Shown here piece by piece: positions 46,501-59,056 of a stretch of DNA of 64,000 nt (its first letter is position 1; each line of letters starts with the position of its first letter). The position numbers and the translations under genes were made by a program. The stretch is from Persicaria tinctoria. Lineage: Eukaryota; Streptophyta; Magnoliopsida; Caryophyllales; Polygonaceae. Below the pieces are notes generated by a model. The model worked only from the letters and a program-made list of their open reading frames with translations, was not told the DNA's origin and made no database searches. Where the stretch lies: NCBI GenBank assembly GCA_037127255.1, contig JBANSL010000013.1, forward strand, positions 65,785,688-65,849,687, in the 5' to 3' direction.

Positions 46501-49500
46501 TGATAATACAATATACCGAAATCAATGTTTGGGGAAGGACTTCCACTTGCAAATACTATATTTTCTCCAGCATACTTGAAAGCATCAGCAGGAGTGCATT
46601 CAGCTGTTCAATGAGAAAGAAAATGTCAAGTTCAAGGATTAATAAGCTGACCATGATGATAATAATAACAATACAAGAGATAAATAGCTCCAAATCACAT
46701 TGGAACAAGCAAACCTTTAGCTGTTGGATTTGACATTGCAAAAATCGCAGGCTTAGGGCAATCAGATTCCCTCATGGCCTTAAGCACCTGATCACATTCC
46801 AAGCACATCAAATTGTGGAAGTTCCATGGCAGCTCTAAACACTTGTTAGCTTATATGTTGTTGTTTTTTGTTTTTTTTTTGAGAACTATATGTTGCTAGT
46901 TGGTGGCAGACCTATCTCAGTTTATTTCCATAGTTTCAAAGGGGACGCTTGTGAAAAGTGCCCATCCACTATTAATGTAGTAATGTGGCATAATTTTTTT
47001 TTTAAAGATTTTTTCTTTTCTTTTTATCAATTTGGCATAATATTGAAGTATGCAGCAGGACTGCAGGAGACATGGTAGAAAAGGCACATAGAAACTTCCT
47101 TTTCCATATTATGAACTAATGTAGTCTCTGTGTGTATTAGATGGGTTTTAAAAGGTATGTAGAAAGCTAATATAATTAAATTAAATAGAAATAATATTTT
47201 AAACCTATTCTTCAAATAAAGTATCAATAATATTGTATGAATTGTATGAATTAATATTAAAAGAAAAGCGGAAAAATATCTACCTGGATTAATTAATTTA
47301 TTTTTTTAAGTGCAAATCAACCAAAATAAGATACAATAAGATTAAAAATAAAGTTATATCATTTTTAAGTGCAAATCAACCAAAACAAGATATTTTTAAC
47401 TTGTTTTTAGAGTAAATGATATTCCCTTTAGTCCACAAGATAAATACTTTAATTTGGGCGGGAAATTTTTTTCTACAAAAGTTACACACGATGACACATA
47501 ATATATAAGATTCTAATGCTTCTTTTTCATAAAAAACAAGCTATTAACGTTCATATGAATCAAGATTGGAAATTCCTGGTGCCCATTGATTCCTCTTCAA
47601 TCACACAGAAATGACAATATCACTATGTGAAAAGATAAAAGAGGAAAATTTTGCTTAAAAAAACTATATTGGCCTTCACAGAACCACTGAAATTTAGTAT
47701 AGCAAAGATAAAATAGAAAAAGGGCAAGGAACACACTCTTTAACAATAAAAGATAAAAAAAAAATGAAAGATATACACACCTCCTTGGTAAAGATACCAC
47801 CAACCCCAGACAGACCAAGAAGCACGTGAGGCTTGACATTTGTAACCTGTTCAATGCATGCTTTAGCAAATTGGAATTCTTTTTGCAAAATAAAGTGTAA
47901 CACTTGAACTCTATCTAACTTTTGTGTAATTTTCAGTTTCTTATAGAGAGCAGAATAATTACTTTTAATAGATTAAGAAAGCAAAGAAGCTTACCACTTC
48001 AAGAAGAGTAGCACCCTCCTTTAGTCCATCATTCTCGGCAGGATTTCTAGCAAAAGGGGCAGCTGCAGGATCCAAATTATGTCTCTCTTTTGTAATGAGA
48101 CCCTACGTTACAAGAATCTTTTCTAGTTATAAACAAAAGGAAGGGAAAAAAACAAAAGCTGCTTTCAATGCAGCATGAACATAATAGCTGACAGTGAAGA
48201 TGAAAATGCCACATAACGAATGTGTAAATTAAAATACACTTTTGGCAACCATATATAAAAGCATAGAAGCAGAAACATACATCTTTATCTAGCAGGTAAA
48301 ATTGGTGATTTGGCGTCACTCCATATGCCCCAGACATCCTAGACACAGCCTGCACAGCCATGTTAATAACACCAAGCCCTGCACTGAAACACAAATGAGA
48401 AGTTTTATCATTACCAAGTCCCAAGAATACCTTAGTGAAGAATATATTGTAAACAAAATAGTCAAAACAGAAAACTGCTCATAGTTAATCACGTATTACC
48501 TTCCAGCTCCGACAACAACTATCTTTTGATTCACATATTCACTCAATGGTCGGCCTTGAGCTCTCACAGCACCCAATAATCCAGCCAATGCAACCCCAGC
48601 TGTCCCCTGAAAACTAGAAATTTAAACACAGACAAACCAGACCATTCATAATAAACCAGAAAAATTACAACAGATACAAATCAAGCTGTCTCAATGTAAG
48701 ATGCATCATGTTAAACTCCTGGCTTCACCTAAAAACTGACCTGTATGTCATCGTTAAACATGCAAAACGTTCTACGATATCGTTTCAGAGTTTCAAAAGC
48801 CCACTTCATTTGAAAATCCTCAAACTGTCAAAACAATAACATCATATCATAAAAGAAATTAGCATGCAAGAAAACCTCATCAGAATGCTATAGATCTTGA
48901 AAGGAACAAACCTGCACAACAGCCTTTGGCCAACGTGTATAAACTGCTTCCATGAATTCATCAACGATAGATATATATTCATCCCCTTCTAACCTAGGTT
49001 GACGTAATCCTAAATCTGCAATACGAAAATCAAGTGAAATAAATGCACCCCAAAAAAGTGAAAAGGAACCATAAAGTACAATATCCGTGAATTTTTTTTA
49101 TACAGCGTCCCTGTTCAAGAGGATTTGGCAAGAAACACAAAGCATTAAGAAAAGTTATAATCTTCACTTCTTCAGATATTAATCAAGGGCCTCAGCAATC
49201 TCATTTCATTGCCATTCCTGCTAACTGGCCAATGCTGCTATAAGCAAAATGTTTTTTTTCCCAGCAGATTGATTAAAAATAATGGTCTTAAATTTTGATG
49301 TTAGACAAGATAAAGACTGGGAATGAAAATAGAGACATGTGTTTGGGTTGAACAGGTAAGATATGTGATTGTTGATCTGCTATAATTGCAGGCTTAAAAT
49401 AACAAAGCCTATAAGTAGAAGATGATAGACATAATGAATGCTCAAGAGCATCCAATTTCAATGAAGTCAGCACAAAGCAAACAATAAAGACAGACAACTT

Positions 49501-50239
49501 ATATCGAGTACTGCTTACAAAGCGGATCTTCAAGTAGCTTCTTGTTGTTAGTACCCACATCAAGCATAATTGGGAGTACCTTTAAATTTAACAGTAGAAG
49601 TTCAATTAGTAGAGAATCTTGAAGAATAGAAGTGCCTAGTGTCCCAGAGGTACCACACAAATAGGAGCAATGAGTGAAAAAAACACCTACTCTTTGAGGG
49701 TTGATGCCTGCCGCAGCAACATAAACATCAAGTTTTCCAATAGGAATCCCAATTCCCTGAACTCCAAGGTCACCAAGGCCAAGAATGCGGCTTCCATCTG
49801 TGACAACTACCATATCAACCTGCAATCAGAATAAGAAAAAAAGAGCAAGCAGTTACCTAGAATTAGAGCAATGGATCCATGAAACATATTAACTAGGAAA
49901 GACTGATGATTAAAGAAGCTTTATAATCCGGAGGTCATGAGGTCAGGATGAAAAATCATAAAGTGTTTAGCTCATAACCCTAATAGCAAGTATTAAAACA
50001 TAGTAATTCATTAGGCACTCCTAGCTCTTCCCTTATGTTCATGGGACATCATTAAGCACTCGTATGTTTTCATTCAGGAAGTTTGAATCTGATCCACCCA
50101 GCACTTTGTGCAGCTGAGCACCATGAACAAATTGATCATTTGCAGATAAAGAACCAGGGAGTTTAACTTGTGCCTGACATGTTTAACTTCAACACGTATG
50201 TTTTCATTCCAAGCTTAAATTGGTTAATATCAACAACAT

Positions 50240-50298
<59 letters not shown>

Positions 50299-52452
50299 GG
50301 GGGGGGGGGATATCAATATCTTAAATGTCAAACATCAATGGAGAACTACACCACCAAAGCCATTCACAAAAAAATGCTGCTGAGGTCATACCTGGTGAGC
50401 TGGCCAGTTATAGATCATAGACATCATCTCTCCTTTATCCTTCGCACTGAAATACATTCCACGTGGCCGTCTAAACAAACCTGAATAGTTTTGACACACC
50501 AACCCCACAGTTGGAGTATATATTATTGGTGCAAAGTCTTTGATATTATCAATAAGGACCTGAGACAATAACAGAATTTGTCTTGGGTCATTACCTAAAT
50601 TCAAAAGAGCTTCTGCAAGATAAATATGAAACTTACTCTATAGTATAATGTCTCATTCCTGTCATGTAATCTATTTAGGATCCTCCATTTTGCCAAGGAT
50701 ACAACACCCTCTGATTGACCTTGTGTATTCTTCACCAGTGAACGGTAAGATTGCACTATATAATTCAATGCAGAAACAGAACTATAAACATGAAAAACAT
50801 TTTCAAAAAAAGATTGTATTATGATAATTGATAAGTGACTTGTAACAAGTAAAGCTAAAAGCCCTTTCCTGGTGATGGAATGCATCAAGCCAACAGCATA
50901 CGTAATTTCCAGTGAACTTTTTACCAACAGCTTTATTACAAGAGATTTCAAAGTTCAAACCATTACTCAATCTGAAGCAGATGAATGCTATAGACTTTTG
51001 TAAGGCTAAACCATTAATTATTTTGTAATATCTGCGGAAGTTCCTCTGAACACCTAAAATTAAATGTCGGATGTGATTACCGTTCACTATAAAAAGCAGC
51101 ATACCAGGGTCAGCCCAATTTCTGCCTTACCATTTCTCCCCTCAATTAAAGTGCAAGTCTACTGAACATAAGACTAATATCTTAAACTATATGGAATAGA
51201 TGATTCCTGCCCAAATTATTTTCATGTACTAATACAGTACGAAACTGGAAAATGCATCTTCTGAACAACAGAAAGTACAAAACCTCAAATAAGCTTGAAT
51301 AATTCATTTCCAACCCTCAGTAATTGGACAGAACATATTGAATTGAGGTAGCAACAGGAGACATTTATAAAAACACAAACACGTAATTTCAGAAAAAGAT
51401 GTTTTGTGAAGTTAAGGATGCAACAACATAAGCAAAGCAGTCAACAAATGAAAGATTAAACATAGCAAACTTCAAGAAGAATTGGGAATTTTACGCACTG
51501 AAACGTTCATACTGCTGCTCAAAGGAAAAAACACGAGGGGGCAGAAGACCACGAAGTCCAAGGCGATCTCTTTCTGTCAAAGGAAAGCCAGTGTCCTGCT
51601 CAAAGATGAAAACAAATATGATTGAGTGGAAATAGGAAAATAATCTGCGCAATGAAGAACAAAAAAAATTTAGATGAGGCTTTGGACATGTAGTATGCAA
51701 ACATAATCACAACTGTTAATAAATAATATAATTACAATAAAACTGGAGTACGTTTCACTTCAGGTAGTTGGTTAGTCAGGTGTTCTACTGATGAACAAAC
51801 TCTTTATGCCAGTAAAACATGAATCATCCTCATAACTGGATCGTAAGATTACAAACTTCTGTGGATAAATCACATACGGTGTCCATGCTTCATCCGTTAA
51901 AGACAAAAAGACCGGGTCAATTAATCCACTTTTCTTCATACGTACGATCATTAATTCATATGATTCTTTTATATATATAAAAAAATACTCCGTATTAGGG
52001 AGAAAAAGTAACAAGAAAGGAAGAAACTCGGATTTCTAGTTGCGATAATACAAACGGATTATCCTCAACAATTGGTAGTTTCAAGCTTAATCGTCCAAAA
52101 AATGCGACTGATTTTTTAACAAATTTCGCCGATATCCATTCCCCCTATCTCCGAGGTTCCGAGCTCCAAATCAAGCCTTGATGGTTGACGATTAACAATT
52201 TTCACCAAAGACGTGAACAAAACTAGAAATTTTCACTGCACTGCAAAATCAACGAAACAGACACCGAAAACCTGAACAAAAAGCAATAACAAGATCAGCG
52301 GGAATAGAAGAGACCTTATTGAACCAAGGATCGTGAAGAATATCAGCGCCGCGCTTGGGGACGAGACATGGCCCGGGAACGATATGATAGCACCTCCGTG
52401 AGCGGCGGAGATTGGACGCAGACGCCGCGGCGAATCGCGAAAGCCTCCACAT
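43576..52452 (-). CDS. NAD-ME2: Mitochondrial NAD-dependent malic enzyme, NAD-ME2 (beta) type
   Basis: Oxidatively decarboxylates malate to pyruvate with NAD+ in the mitochondrial matrix, usually as a dimer with the NAD-ME1 (alpha) subunit. Nineteen exons, transcript order: 52452-52315, 51595-51499, 50755-50637, 50559-50392, 49819-49691, 49579-49519, 49015-48912, 48824-48741, 48606-48500, 48383-48281, 48102-47995, 47846-47781, 46787-46715, 46603-46517, 46069-46015, 45926-45855, 45075-45013, 44014-43900, 43647-43576. They sum to 1821 nt, 606 aa; all phases agree. Residues 1-22 are Arg/Ser/Ala-rich (targeting). Key blocks: [50 protein letters not shown], the malic-enzyme signature [15 protein letters not shown], the Rossmann GAGSAG, FAMSNPT and AECTPADAF. 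The [12 protein letters not shown] and [12 protein letters not shown] wording and the C-terminus [11 protein letters not shown] favour NAD-ME2 over NAD-ME1. Start is ATGTGGAGG at 52452; the upstream in-frame GTG is not used. No lesion seen. Confidence 0.96.
46185..46453. mobile_element. Stowaway-like MITE in a NAD-ME2 intron
   Basis: CTCCCTCCTAAAAATTTAAG at left and CCTAAATTTCGAGACGGAGG + GAG at right are inverted. TA on both sides (46183-46184 and 46454-46455). 269 bp, non-coding, within the intron between exons 46603-46517 and 46069-46015. Confidence 0.85.
50232..50309. repeat. Compound (TA)n(GA)n(G)n microsatellite in a NAD-ME2 intron
   Basis: TA repeat to 50261, GA repeat to about 50294, then a G run to about 50309. 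Confidence 0.95.
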
Positions 52453-52899
52453 CAACACTCCAAAAAAATGGCAAAAGAAAAAAAGAAGGAATGTCAGATT
52501 AAAAAAAGGATGGAGAAATCAGAGGTGCGAAAAGGGGGAAATGAATGAGACATTTGAAGCTTCCGGCGGGTGGAGTGCTTACAGTTGTCGAGAAATTGCA
52601 GAGAAATTAGGGGGAGAGAGGGAGAGATGAGAGGGGATGGAAAGAGGAGAAACGATTTGGGAAATGGTAGGGGGAGCACTGAATTTATGCAGAAGCGCGT
52701 AAATGAATTGAAAGTGTGGAGACAATAAGACAAAGCCGGACTCGGCGCATCAACATCAACCAACACAATCAGGGTGAACTAGTATTATCAAATTCTCAGT
52801 ATTTTCTATTGACCAAAAAAAATACTCAAATATTTTCCAACTGACCAAATAAAAAATATTTCATAATTAATTGTTACATTTAGACATTTTATTACTCTA
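52453..52899 (-). other. NAD-ME2 5' UTR and promoter region
   Basis: Purine/pyrimidine-rich leader (CTCTCCCTCTC-type on the minus strand at about 52600-52640) typical of plant 5' UTRs. No clear TATA box picked out. Confidence 0.4.
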
Positions 52900-53118
52900 C
52901 TCCGTCTCGTAAAACTTGTAGTTTTGTTTTTGACATATTTGATAAACACAGTAAAAACTATAGTATAAAATATCAATGATTTTATCAATTTTAAAAAATA
53001 ATTTCATATTTAATGCAATTATCTATAAAATTATGGAAAAAAAAAATAATATTTTATCGAGTTTTTAGCTCCTTAAAAAATGTGTCAAACAATAAACTAC
53101 AAGTTTTTTAAGACGGAG
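52900..53118. mobile_element. Stowaway-like MITE
   Basis: CTCCGTCTCGTAAAACTTGT at left; ACAAGTTTTTTAAGACGGAG at right, inverted. TA flanks at 52898-52899 and 53119-53120. 219 bp, about 450 bp upstream of the NAD-ME2 start codon. Confidence 0.85.
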
Positions 53119-53757
53119 TATGAGGAGAAAACGCATCATTTGGTGGCAAATTCTGGACATGCGATTCAAACGACAAGAGCTACGTATCAAATAAACCAGT
53201 TTACGCCGACCAGCTCAACCAACTAGAAGGGGATAAGGAAAACCTTGAATTTTCATCCAAGGAAAAAAGCTGAGGCATAGAACAAACTTGAGATTTCTTC
53301 TTTCAGTTGCGGTTTAATGTTTTGCAAGTCACTGTTTTATGTTATAAATTATGTAATTCACCGGGAATTCAAATCCTCTATCCTTAAATAATGTGTCCTT
53401 TAATTTCTACCGACTGAATCACAAACCCACCCCTTTTACAGTAACATAATTATCTATAGGGAAGCTTAATTGTTTGGCGTCTATGGCGATCGAACAAACC
53501 ACGTATTCTAGCTAGCTAGAAGGCCCCCACCCCACCAGAAACATACGGAGTAGCTAGCTAGCTATCAATAGAGAACTACATTTACATTAAAACACTTTGA
53601 TTTTTCGTTAAATTAAAGTAATCGAGAGATATATTTAGGGGTGATATACGAGTTAAACGAGCCAAACTTGACATGTTCAAGCTTGGCTCGAACGGGAAAC
53701 GAGCCGAGCCTAAAAATTATTCGAGCTTTTTTTGGCGCTCAAAGCTCGGCTCGTGAG

Positions 53758-55999
53758 TAGACCTGGACAAACGCGGGTAGGCCCGCTTGGCCCGCCCCAT
53801 CCACCTGCATTAGATGGCGGACTTGGACATGGGGAAAAGCCCACATAGGCTGCTAGGCCCGACCCGTGCCCGCAACAAGTGCGGGATTGGACATATCAAT
53901 CAACCCGTTACGGACCGCTAGACCTGTAACGAATACCTGCCTTTTTTTTTATATGTGTATATATATGTAATAACTAATATTAATTATTCTTTAAAAAAAG
54001 ACAGTAACTAATCTATATATATATATGTAACGTACTACCCCTCTTCAGAGGCCAATAACCTCTCTTCGGAGGCCAAAAATCCTCTTCGGAGGCCAAAAAC
54101 CTTCTTCGGAGGTCGAAAATCGTTCTTGTCTCTTTCAATTCATCGGGGTCAACAACCTTCTCTTCGGAGGCCAGTTTCTCCCTCGCGGGTCCGAGGCTGG
54201 TTGTCCTGTCTACCTTTGCCGCCTCCCTCCCTCCTTCTGGTTCGGTGTTGAAGGTCCCCTTGGTTTTGGTGTGGATTGGGTTCCCGTCCCGTCTGCTCTT
54301 CTCCGGGTCGGTTTTTACCAATTTCAAGATGGGGCTTGTGTTAGTTTTCGATCCTTAACCCCAATTTCATCTTCATCCATAGCTGCTTTGCTTCAGTCGT
54401 ACCCAATTTTTTCAATCCTCAGCGTCGTGGGTGTGTTGGCCCTCGACCCCTGTCATTCTCGCTCCTTCTGAGACCAAATTCGGGGTTGTGCATAGGGTAA
54501 TCTTCCCTCTCTGTTTCCGCCGGTTGCATTTTATGGTGGCGTTCGCCGCACTCATGCCTCCCAAACCCTCCTCGGATCTACGAGGTCAATTTCCCCCTGC
54601 CTACCTTCTCCTCTCCCGCCTCCATGCTCCTCTCCCCTCCTCGGAGTCCTCGCGTTCTCCGCCCTGGGGCTGCTCCTGCCGGCGTCGCCCCTGGTGGCGC
54701 TTGGTCTCTCCCGTCGGCTTTCGAGGTCTCCTCCCCCCGGACTCGCTGTCTCCTCTCCCCTTTCTCGGAATCTTTTTGATTTCCGGCCGGGGTGGGGGTG
54801 GTGATTCTAGTTTTCTCCGGCGTCGCCTCATTGCTACTGGCTCCCTCCATCGCGTTCCGGCCCTCTCTCTGGCCGCCTTTGTGCCCTCGTCATTTCTGTT
54901 TGGGGATGCGCGTATCCTTGGTCTTCTCCCTTTTGCGGACTCGGGCTTTCTTTTACCTTCGGGTTTGCCTTGGGCCCGAAGGTGGTCCGGACATGGTGGA
55001 TTAAGTCTTGTGTGCTTTGGCCCAAGCTGCCCAAGAAATTAAAATAATTAAATTATAATAAAACCAAATTATTATAAATAAATTTCTGTATTTTGAAAAT
55101 TTATCGGCTCAAATATAATTTCACATCTATTATTATAATTGGTATTGATAATAATTAAATATATTAAATAACTCCCGGTCGGGTTAACTATTTTTCGCTT
55201 GAGTTTCTGGTCGCTTTGATTCAGGCGATGTGTGTCCCTACGTTTAGCGTGACTGGACTTTCTTTCCGCGTGATGGGGTTCTGCCAGTCGGATTCGGGAC
55301 AGGTTGGGGTCGTGGCAGTGTGTATCGAGGCGTCTCCTTTTTCCGGAAGACTGTTTCCTTGGAGGTTCGTCTTCACTGCCCACAGGTTTTCTCCTAATGT
55401 GTCGCTGGCATGCGATGCTATCGCCGGGGAGTGCTTGGCTTTCGTCTTTCGTCTACGTCCTCATCCCTTTCGGTCTGGTTGTTTTTAGTTTCGCTTTTGT
55501 AGGGTGTGTTTGCTTGTATCTGGCGCCATCTTTGTATTTTGTGTTTGTTTAGACGGTTTTCCCTCTGCCGACTTGTCGGCCATCGAAGTTCAGACTTGTC
55601 TGACCTCGAATTTTTACCTAATCAAAAAAAGTAACATACTATATATGTAATACAGTATATAGTAACTAGTCTATATATAATTATATATATGTATGTATTC
55701 CTTTTAATAAAAAATAAAAACAGTAAATATATATATATATATATGTATATATATATTTAAAAATAAATGAAAACAGTAAGTATATACTATATATTAAAAT
55801 TGATTACAATAGGCTTAATATAGCTTTAAGAAGAAAACTTGATTAGGTTTGCGGGTGCCCGCATTCGCGGATGGGCTTGGACACAACTTCCAACCCGTTA
55901 AGCGGGCTTAGTCCGGCCCGCGCCCACAACAACGGGACAAAATCTCGGGTAAAACCCGTCCCAATTAGTCCGGCCCGCACCCGCGTTTGCCCAGCTCTA
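53758..55999. mobile_element. hAT-type element with a nested retroelement
   Basis: Termini TAGACCTGGACAAACGCGGG and CCCGCGTTTGCCCAGCTCTA are inverted. 8-bp target duplication ctcgtgag/ctcatgag (53750-53757 and 56000-56007) with one mismatch. Subterminal GGCCCG/CGGGCC repeats are typical of plant hAT elements. No transposase. About 1.6 kb of the interior is a later insertion. Confidence 0.8.
54038..55629 (+). mobile_element. Poly(A)-tailed non-LTR retroelement without recognised ORF
   Basis: Ends CCTAATCAAAAAAA and is flanked by gtaacgtacta (54027-54037) and gtaacatacta (55631-55641), 10/11 match. The 5' end has repeats of about 20 bp (TCTTCGGAGGCCAAAAA). Long GC-rich frames (54431-55042) have no family resemblance and open frames exist on both strands, so I do not call them genes. 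Same CCTAATC(A)n ending as the LINE at 14680. Confidence 0.65.
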
Positions 56000-56190
56000 C
56001 TCATGAGCCCAGGATAAAACTTGAGCTCGGCTTGTTAAGGCTCAAACAAGTTGTACGAATGAGCCTGAGCTCGTTCGAGTTCGTCTTCTGGGCTCGTTCG
56101 GCTTGTTCAAGCTTGGTTCCTAGCTGAGCCTAAATTGACACATAATAAATTGATGGAACAAATTATCCAGCAATACAACTAGGGTTACTC

Positions 56191-56800
56191 TTTTTTTTTT
56201 GGAGACAAAAACCGAACAAAGCAAATAATCAACTGAGGGAAGACGAAGTAAGCAGCCAGATCCGAGGGCGAAGAAGCAGCACCAGCAAAGAGCGGCAGAT
56301 CCAAAAAGATCCAGCCATAGCGCCGTCAGGCCAGATCCACGCCAATCCTGCCGGGAAAACACCCCTTGCCAGCGCTCGAACCAGGCCGCCTAGCCCAAAT
56401 CCGAGGGGAACCCTGATGAACCCTCAAGAAGACTGACAAACTACAAGAGACGCCACCAGATATGGACCAAGAGGAGATGGATCCAAGTAGAACCGCACAG
56501 ATCTAATCTCAAAGTCTCCAATGCAACATCACCGCTCAGCAGTGGATGAATCTGGTTCCTCCAAAAACTCAACGTCTAACCATCTTAATTTTTTACACCC
56601 ACAACTAAAAATATACAAATCAGCACAATGTACTTAAAAGATTTGAGAAGTGGGTGGAGGAAGGGTGAAGAACGAGAAGAAAACCCAAAACTCCAAAGAG
56701 AATTTATCTCTCAAGCTTTCTCTTACTAACACCCAAACCTCTGGGAAGACAGCCAAACGCGAAGCCCTTTGCAATTTTCACGCTTGCGCCTAAACCCTAC
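56191..56800 (-). mobile_element. Poly(A)-tailed retroelement, minus strand
   Basis: Starts at a T10 tract (56191-56200), i.e. a poly(A) tail on the minus strand, followed by GC-richer DNA unlike its surroundings. No protein recognised. A weak candidate target duplication ctagggttact/ctaggggtatt is near 56178 and 56805. Confidence 0.4.
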
Positions 56801-57284
56801 TAACCCTAGGGGTATTTTGGTTATTTCATGTGTCGAGCTTTCAAGCTCGGCTCGGGCTCGGCCTCGATTCGAGCCTAAAACATTGTTCAATCTCGGCTTG
56901 TTTTACCTCTTCGAACAAGCCGATCTCGACCTTTTTCGAGCAGATCCCGAGCCGAGATCGAGGTGTTCGGCTCAGATAACAGTCATAGATATATTGTTGT
57001 ATGATTAGGGGTATATATATGTTATGATAATCTATTTTAAAATGAATTGAGTAGTTTATTAACTACTAGTAATTATTACCCGCGCTTTTACGCATTTTGT
57101 TAATAAATTATATTTTATTATATTAAATTTATTTATTTTTATTAAATTCTATGCGAAGATTATAATAGTTTATTTAAAAAATTCTAGCAATCATAAAAAT
57201 AATAGGCTTTATAACGACTTAAAGATATGAGGATGATAATTAATATAAATATTTTGTTAAAACCTAAGTAAAATTAGTTTCTTA

Positions 57285-58500
57285 TTCTTTTTTTTTTAAA
57301 GAAAATAATTCGAAATCCTAGACAACAACAAAAATATGAGAAATCGAGAGGCCGAAGAGAATCGGCAGATGGACAAACTATCGTGATACAACAAAAAATA
57401 AACAAATTACAAAAAGAAAAGTGTACATGAATACAAAAGATGTCATCAAAAAAGAGACAGTTGAAAGGACTCCAACTCCAAGAGAAGACTGTGAATACCG
57501 AAAACATGGGAAAGTTGAGGGACTGACACGATGTCTCTATGCCGAGGAGACAGAGGCAGAAATCCATCGGTAGAAAAGGTGTCTCTTGGGGAAGTGTGGA
57601 TCAACGATGTTCCCCCCACCTAGATGAGAGATCTTCGAGAATCACGAACACTACTACGGTTAACTCGGACAACAAGGCGCCCGGGACTGCAACTTCTTCT
57701 GGAACTAAACGTGATGAAGGCTCTGAAAACAAATCGCCAGCCATATAGGAGGTAGTCGGGTGGATGTGGCCGCCGGAGACCCTTGTGTGTGTGGGGGGGG
57801 GGGGGGTGGGGGGGGGGGGCAGACGGGAACGCCAAGGCCGTCGACTAGGGGGCCACGCGTGGCCGAGATGGTGATGGTTCCCACAAATTGATATTTGGAG
57901 ATTAATGGGAAACTAAAATCGATTTAGGGTTTAATAAGATTGGAAGGCCAACACCAAGCGGAGGCCGCTAGGGGCGAGATTGCCGACCACGGATGAGGCG
58001 CTCGCAACCGGCCTACAAATCGACCTCCGGCAAAGGCCCGAGAACAACCTTGGTGCAAACGGTGAAACCCGGAAGTAATAGGATAGATCTAAGAGCCGAG
58101 GGGTAGAGGAGCACGAAGCCGAAACTGTTCGATCCTAGACCGCTCGAAACCGAATTGAGACTCGTTGTGTGTAGGGGGTGGCGAGGTAAAGATGGCAAGA
58201 CCAGCAAAGAGAGAAAGAATCTATAGATCAACAAAGACTGGGTAGAAATTATGGGCTTCAATCAATTTCGGGCTGAGATTTGGGTAGAAATTAGGGGTCT
58301 CAATCAGTTAAGGTCTGAACAATTGGACGGGGTTGAGATTGATCTCAATTGGTCCCCGATTATTGGTTAGATACTTAGATTTGAGGTTGAGATTGTTAGA
58401 TCACGATTGTTCCTATTAGATTGGTGGTGTAATGGTGTTTGTTGATGAGGATGAAAATAGATGGTTTGGTTTTTTTCCCTCTTTCTAGAGTATAGAGAGA
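57285..58500 (-). other. Unassigned repeat-like DNA with T10 tract and G runs
   Basis: Begins at a T-run (57291-57299), so probably a minus-strand poly(A) retroelement. It contains G runs at 57793-57821. No ORF supported. Confidence 0.35.
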
Positions 58501-58757
58501 GGTGAGAGTTTCTTCTTCAATTAACTTTCCCCCAACCAAAGACAACTGTTGAGTCCATTCATCTGCTCTTAGACTCTCAGATGACCTTGGATTTGTTTTC
58601 CGCTAATGGGATTCAACGTCCAACTCTACAGAATGGATATGCAAACATTAAACCAAATAGACTTCTGAATGTCATTTACTCACAAAAGGGAAAAAACAAT
58701 TTCGCTAAATTAGCCACCGCTTGGTGGGCCATTTGGTACTTCCGCAACCAACTTGGG

Positions 58758-58897
58758 TGATAGATTACATAGGTCTTAATATTGTATAGTGGGCTAAAAG
58801 CCCATTAAGGCCCAATACCTTTGTAACCTATATATATATGTTATATCAATGAATGGAAACCCTAAGGAGGACTTTACATCAATTCTACAATTCTACA
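58758..58897 (+). repeat. 5' LTR of the Copia element
   Basis: TGATAGATTACATAGG...AATTCTACA. TATATATATATGTTATATC at about 58830-58848 may be the core promoter. Identical to 62633-62772. Confidence 0.97.
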
Positions 58898-58910
58898 TGG
58901 TATCAGAGCC
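58898..58910 (+). promoter_or_regulatory. Copia primer-binding site
   Basis: TGGTATCAGAGCC, the standard initiator-tRNA-Met PBS of plant Copia elements, immediately after the LTR. Confidence 0.95.
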
Positions 58911-59056
58911 TTTTCTTCCTCACGGAACCCTAGTTTGATCCTCCCGCCCCACCTCCTCTTCCCGTCGCCGGCGTCGTCTCCTCGTCGCCTCTCTCTCTCT
59001 TTCCCCTCCTCACCGGCCTCCCGTTTACATCAAAAAAAAAAAAAAAATCTCTTACC

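Larger units (their letters stand above)
53640..56990. repeat. GAGCCGAGCTC-rich repeat flanking the hAT element
   Basis: 53650-53757 and 56000-56125, and again 56825-56975, are rich in GGCTCGAAC, GAGCCGAGC and AAGCTCGGCTCG in both orientations, resembling the subterminal repeats of a separate old DNA transposon. Clear termini were not found. Confidence 0.35.

Noticed and set aside
49281..49563. Minus-strand 91-codon frame as an extra NAD-ME2 exon
   Set aside because: The neighbouring exons (49579-49519 and 49015-48912) join directly in phase to give the conserved [15 protein letters not shown]; the rest of this frame is intron.
54431..55042. 203-codon plus-strand frame, GC-rich, with long frames on the opposite strand too
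   Set aside because: Proline/serine/leucine-rich text with no family pattern, inside a poly(A) retroelement. Open frames on both strands reflect composition.
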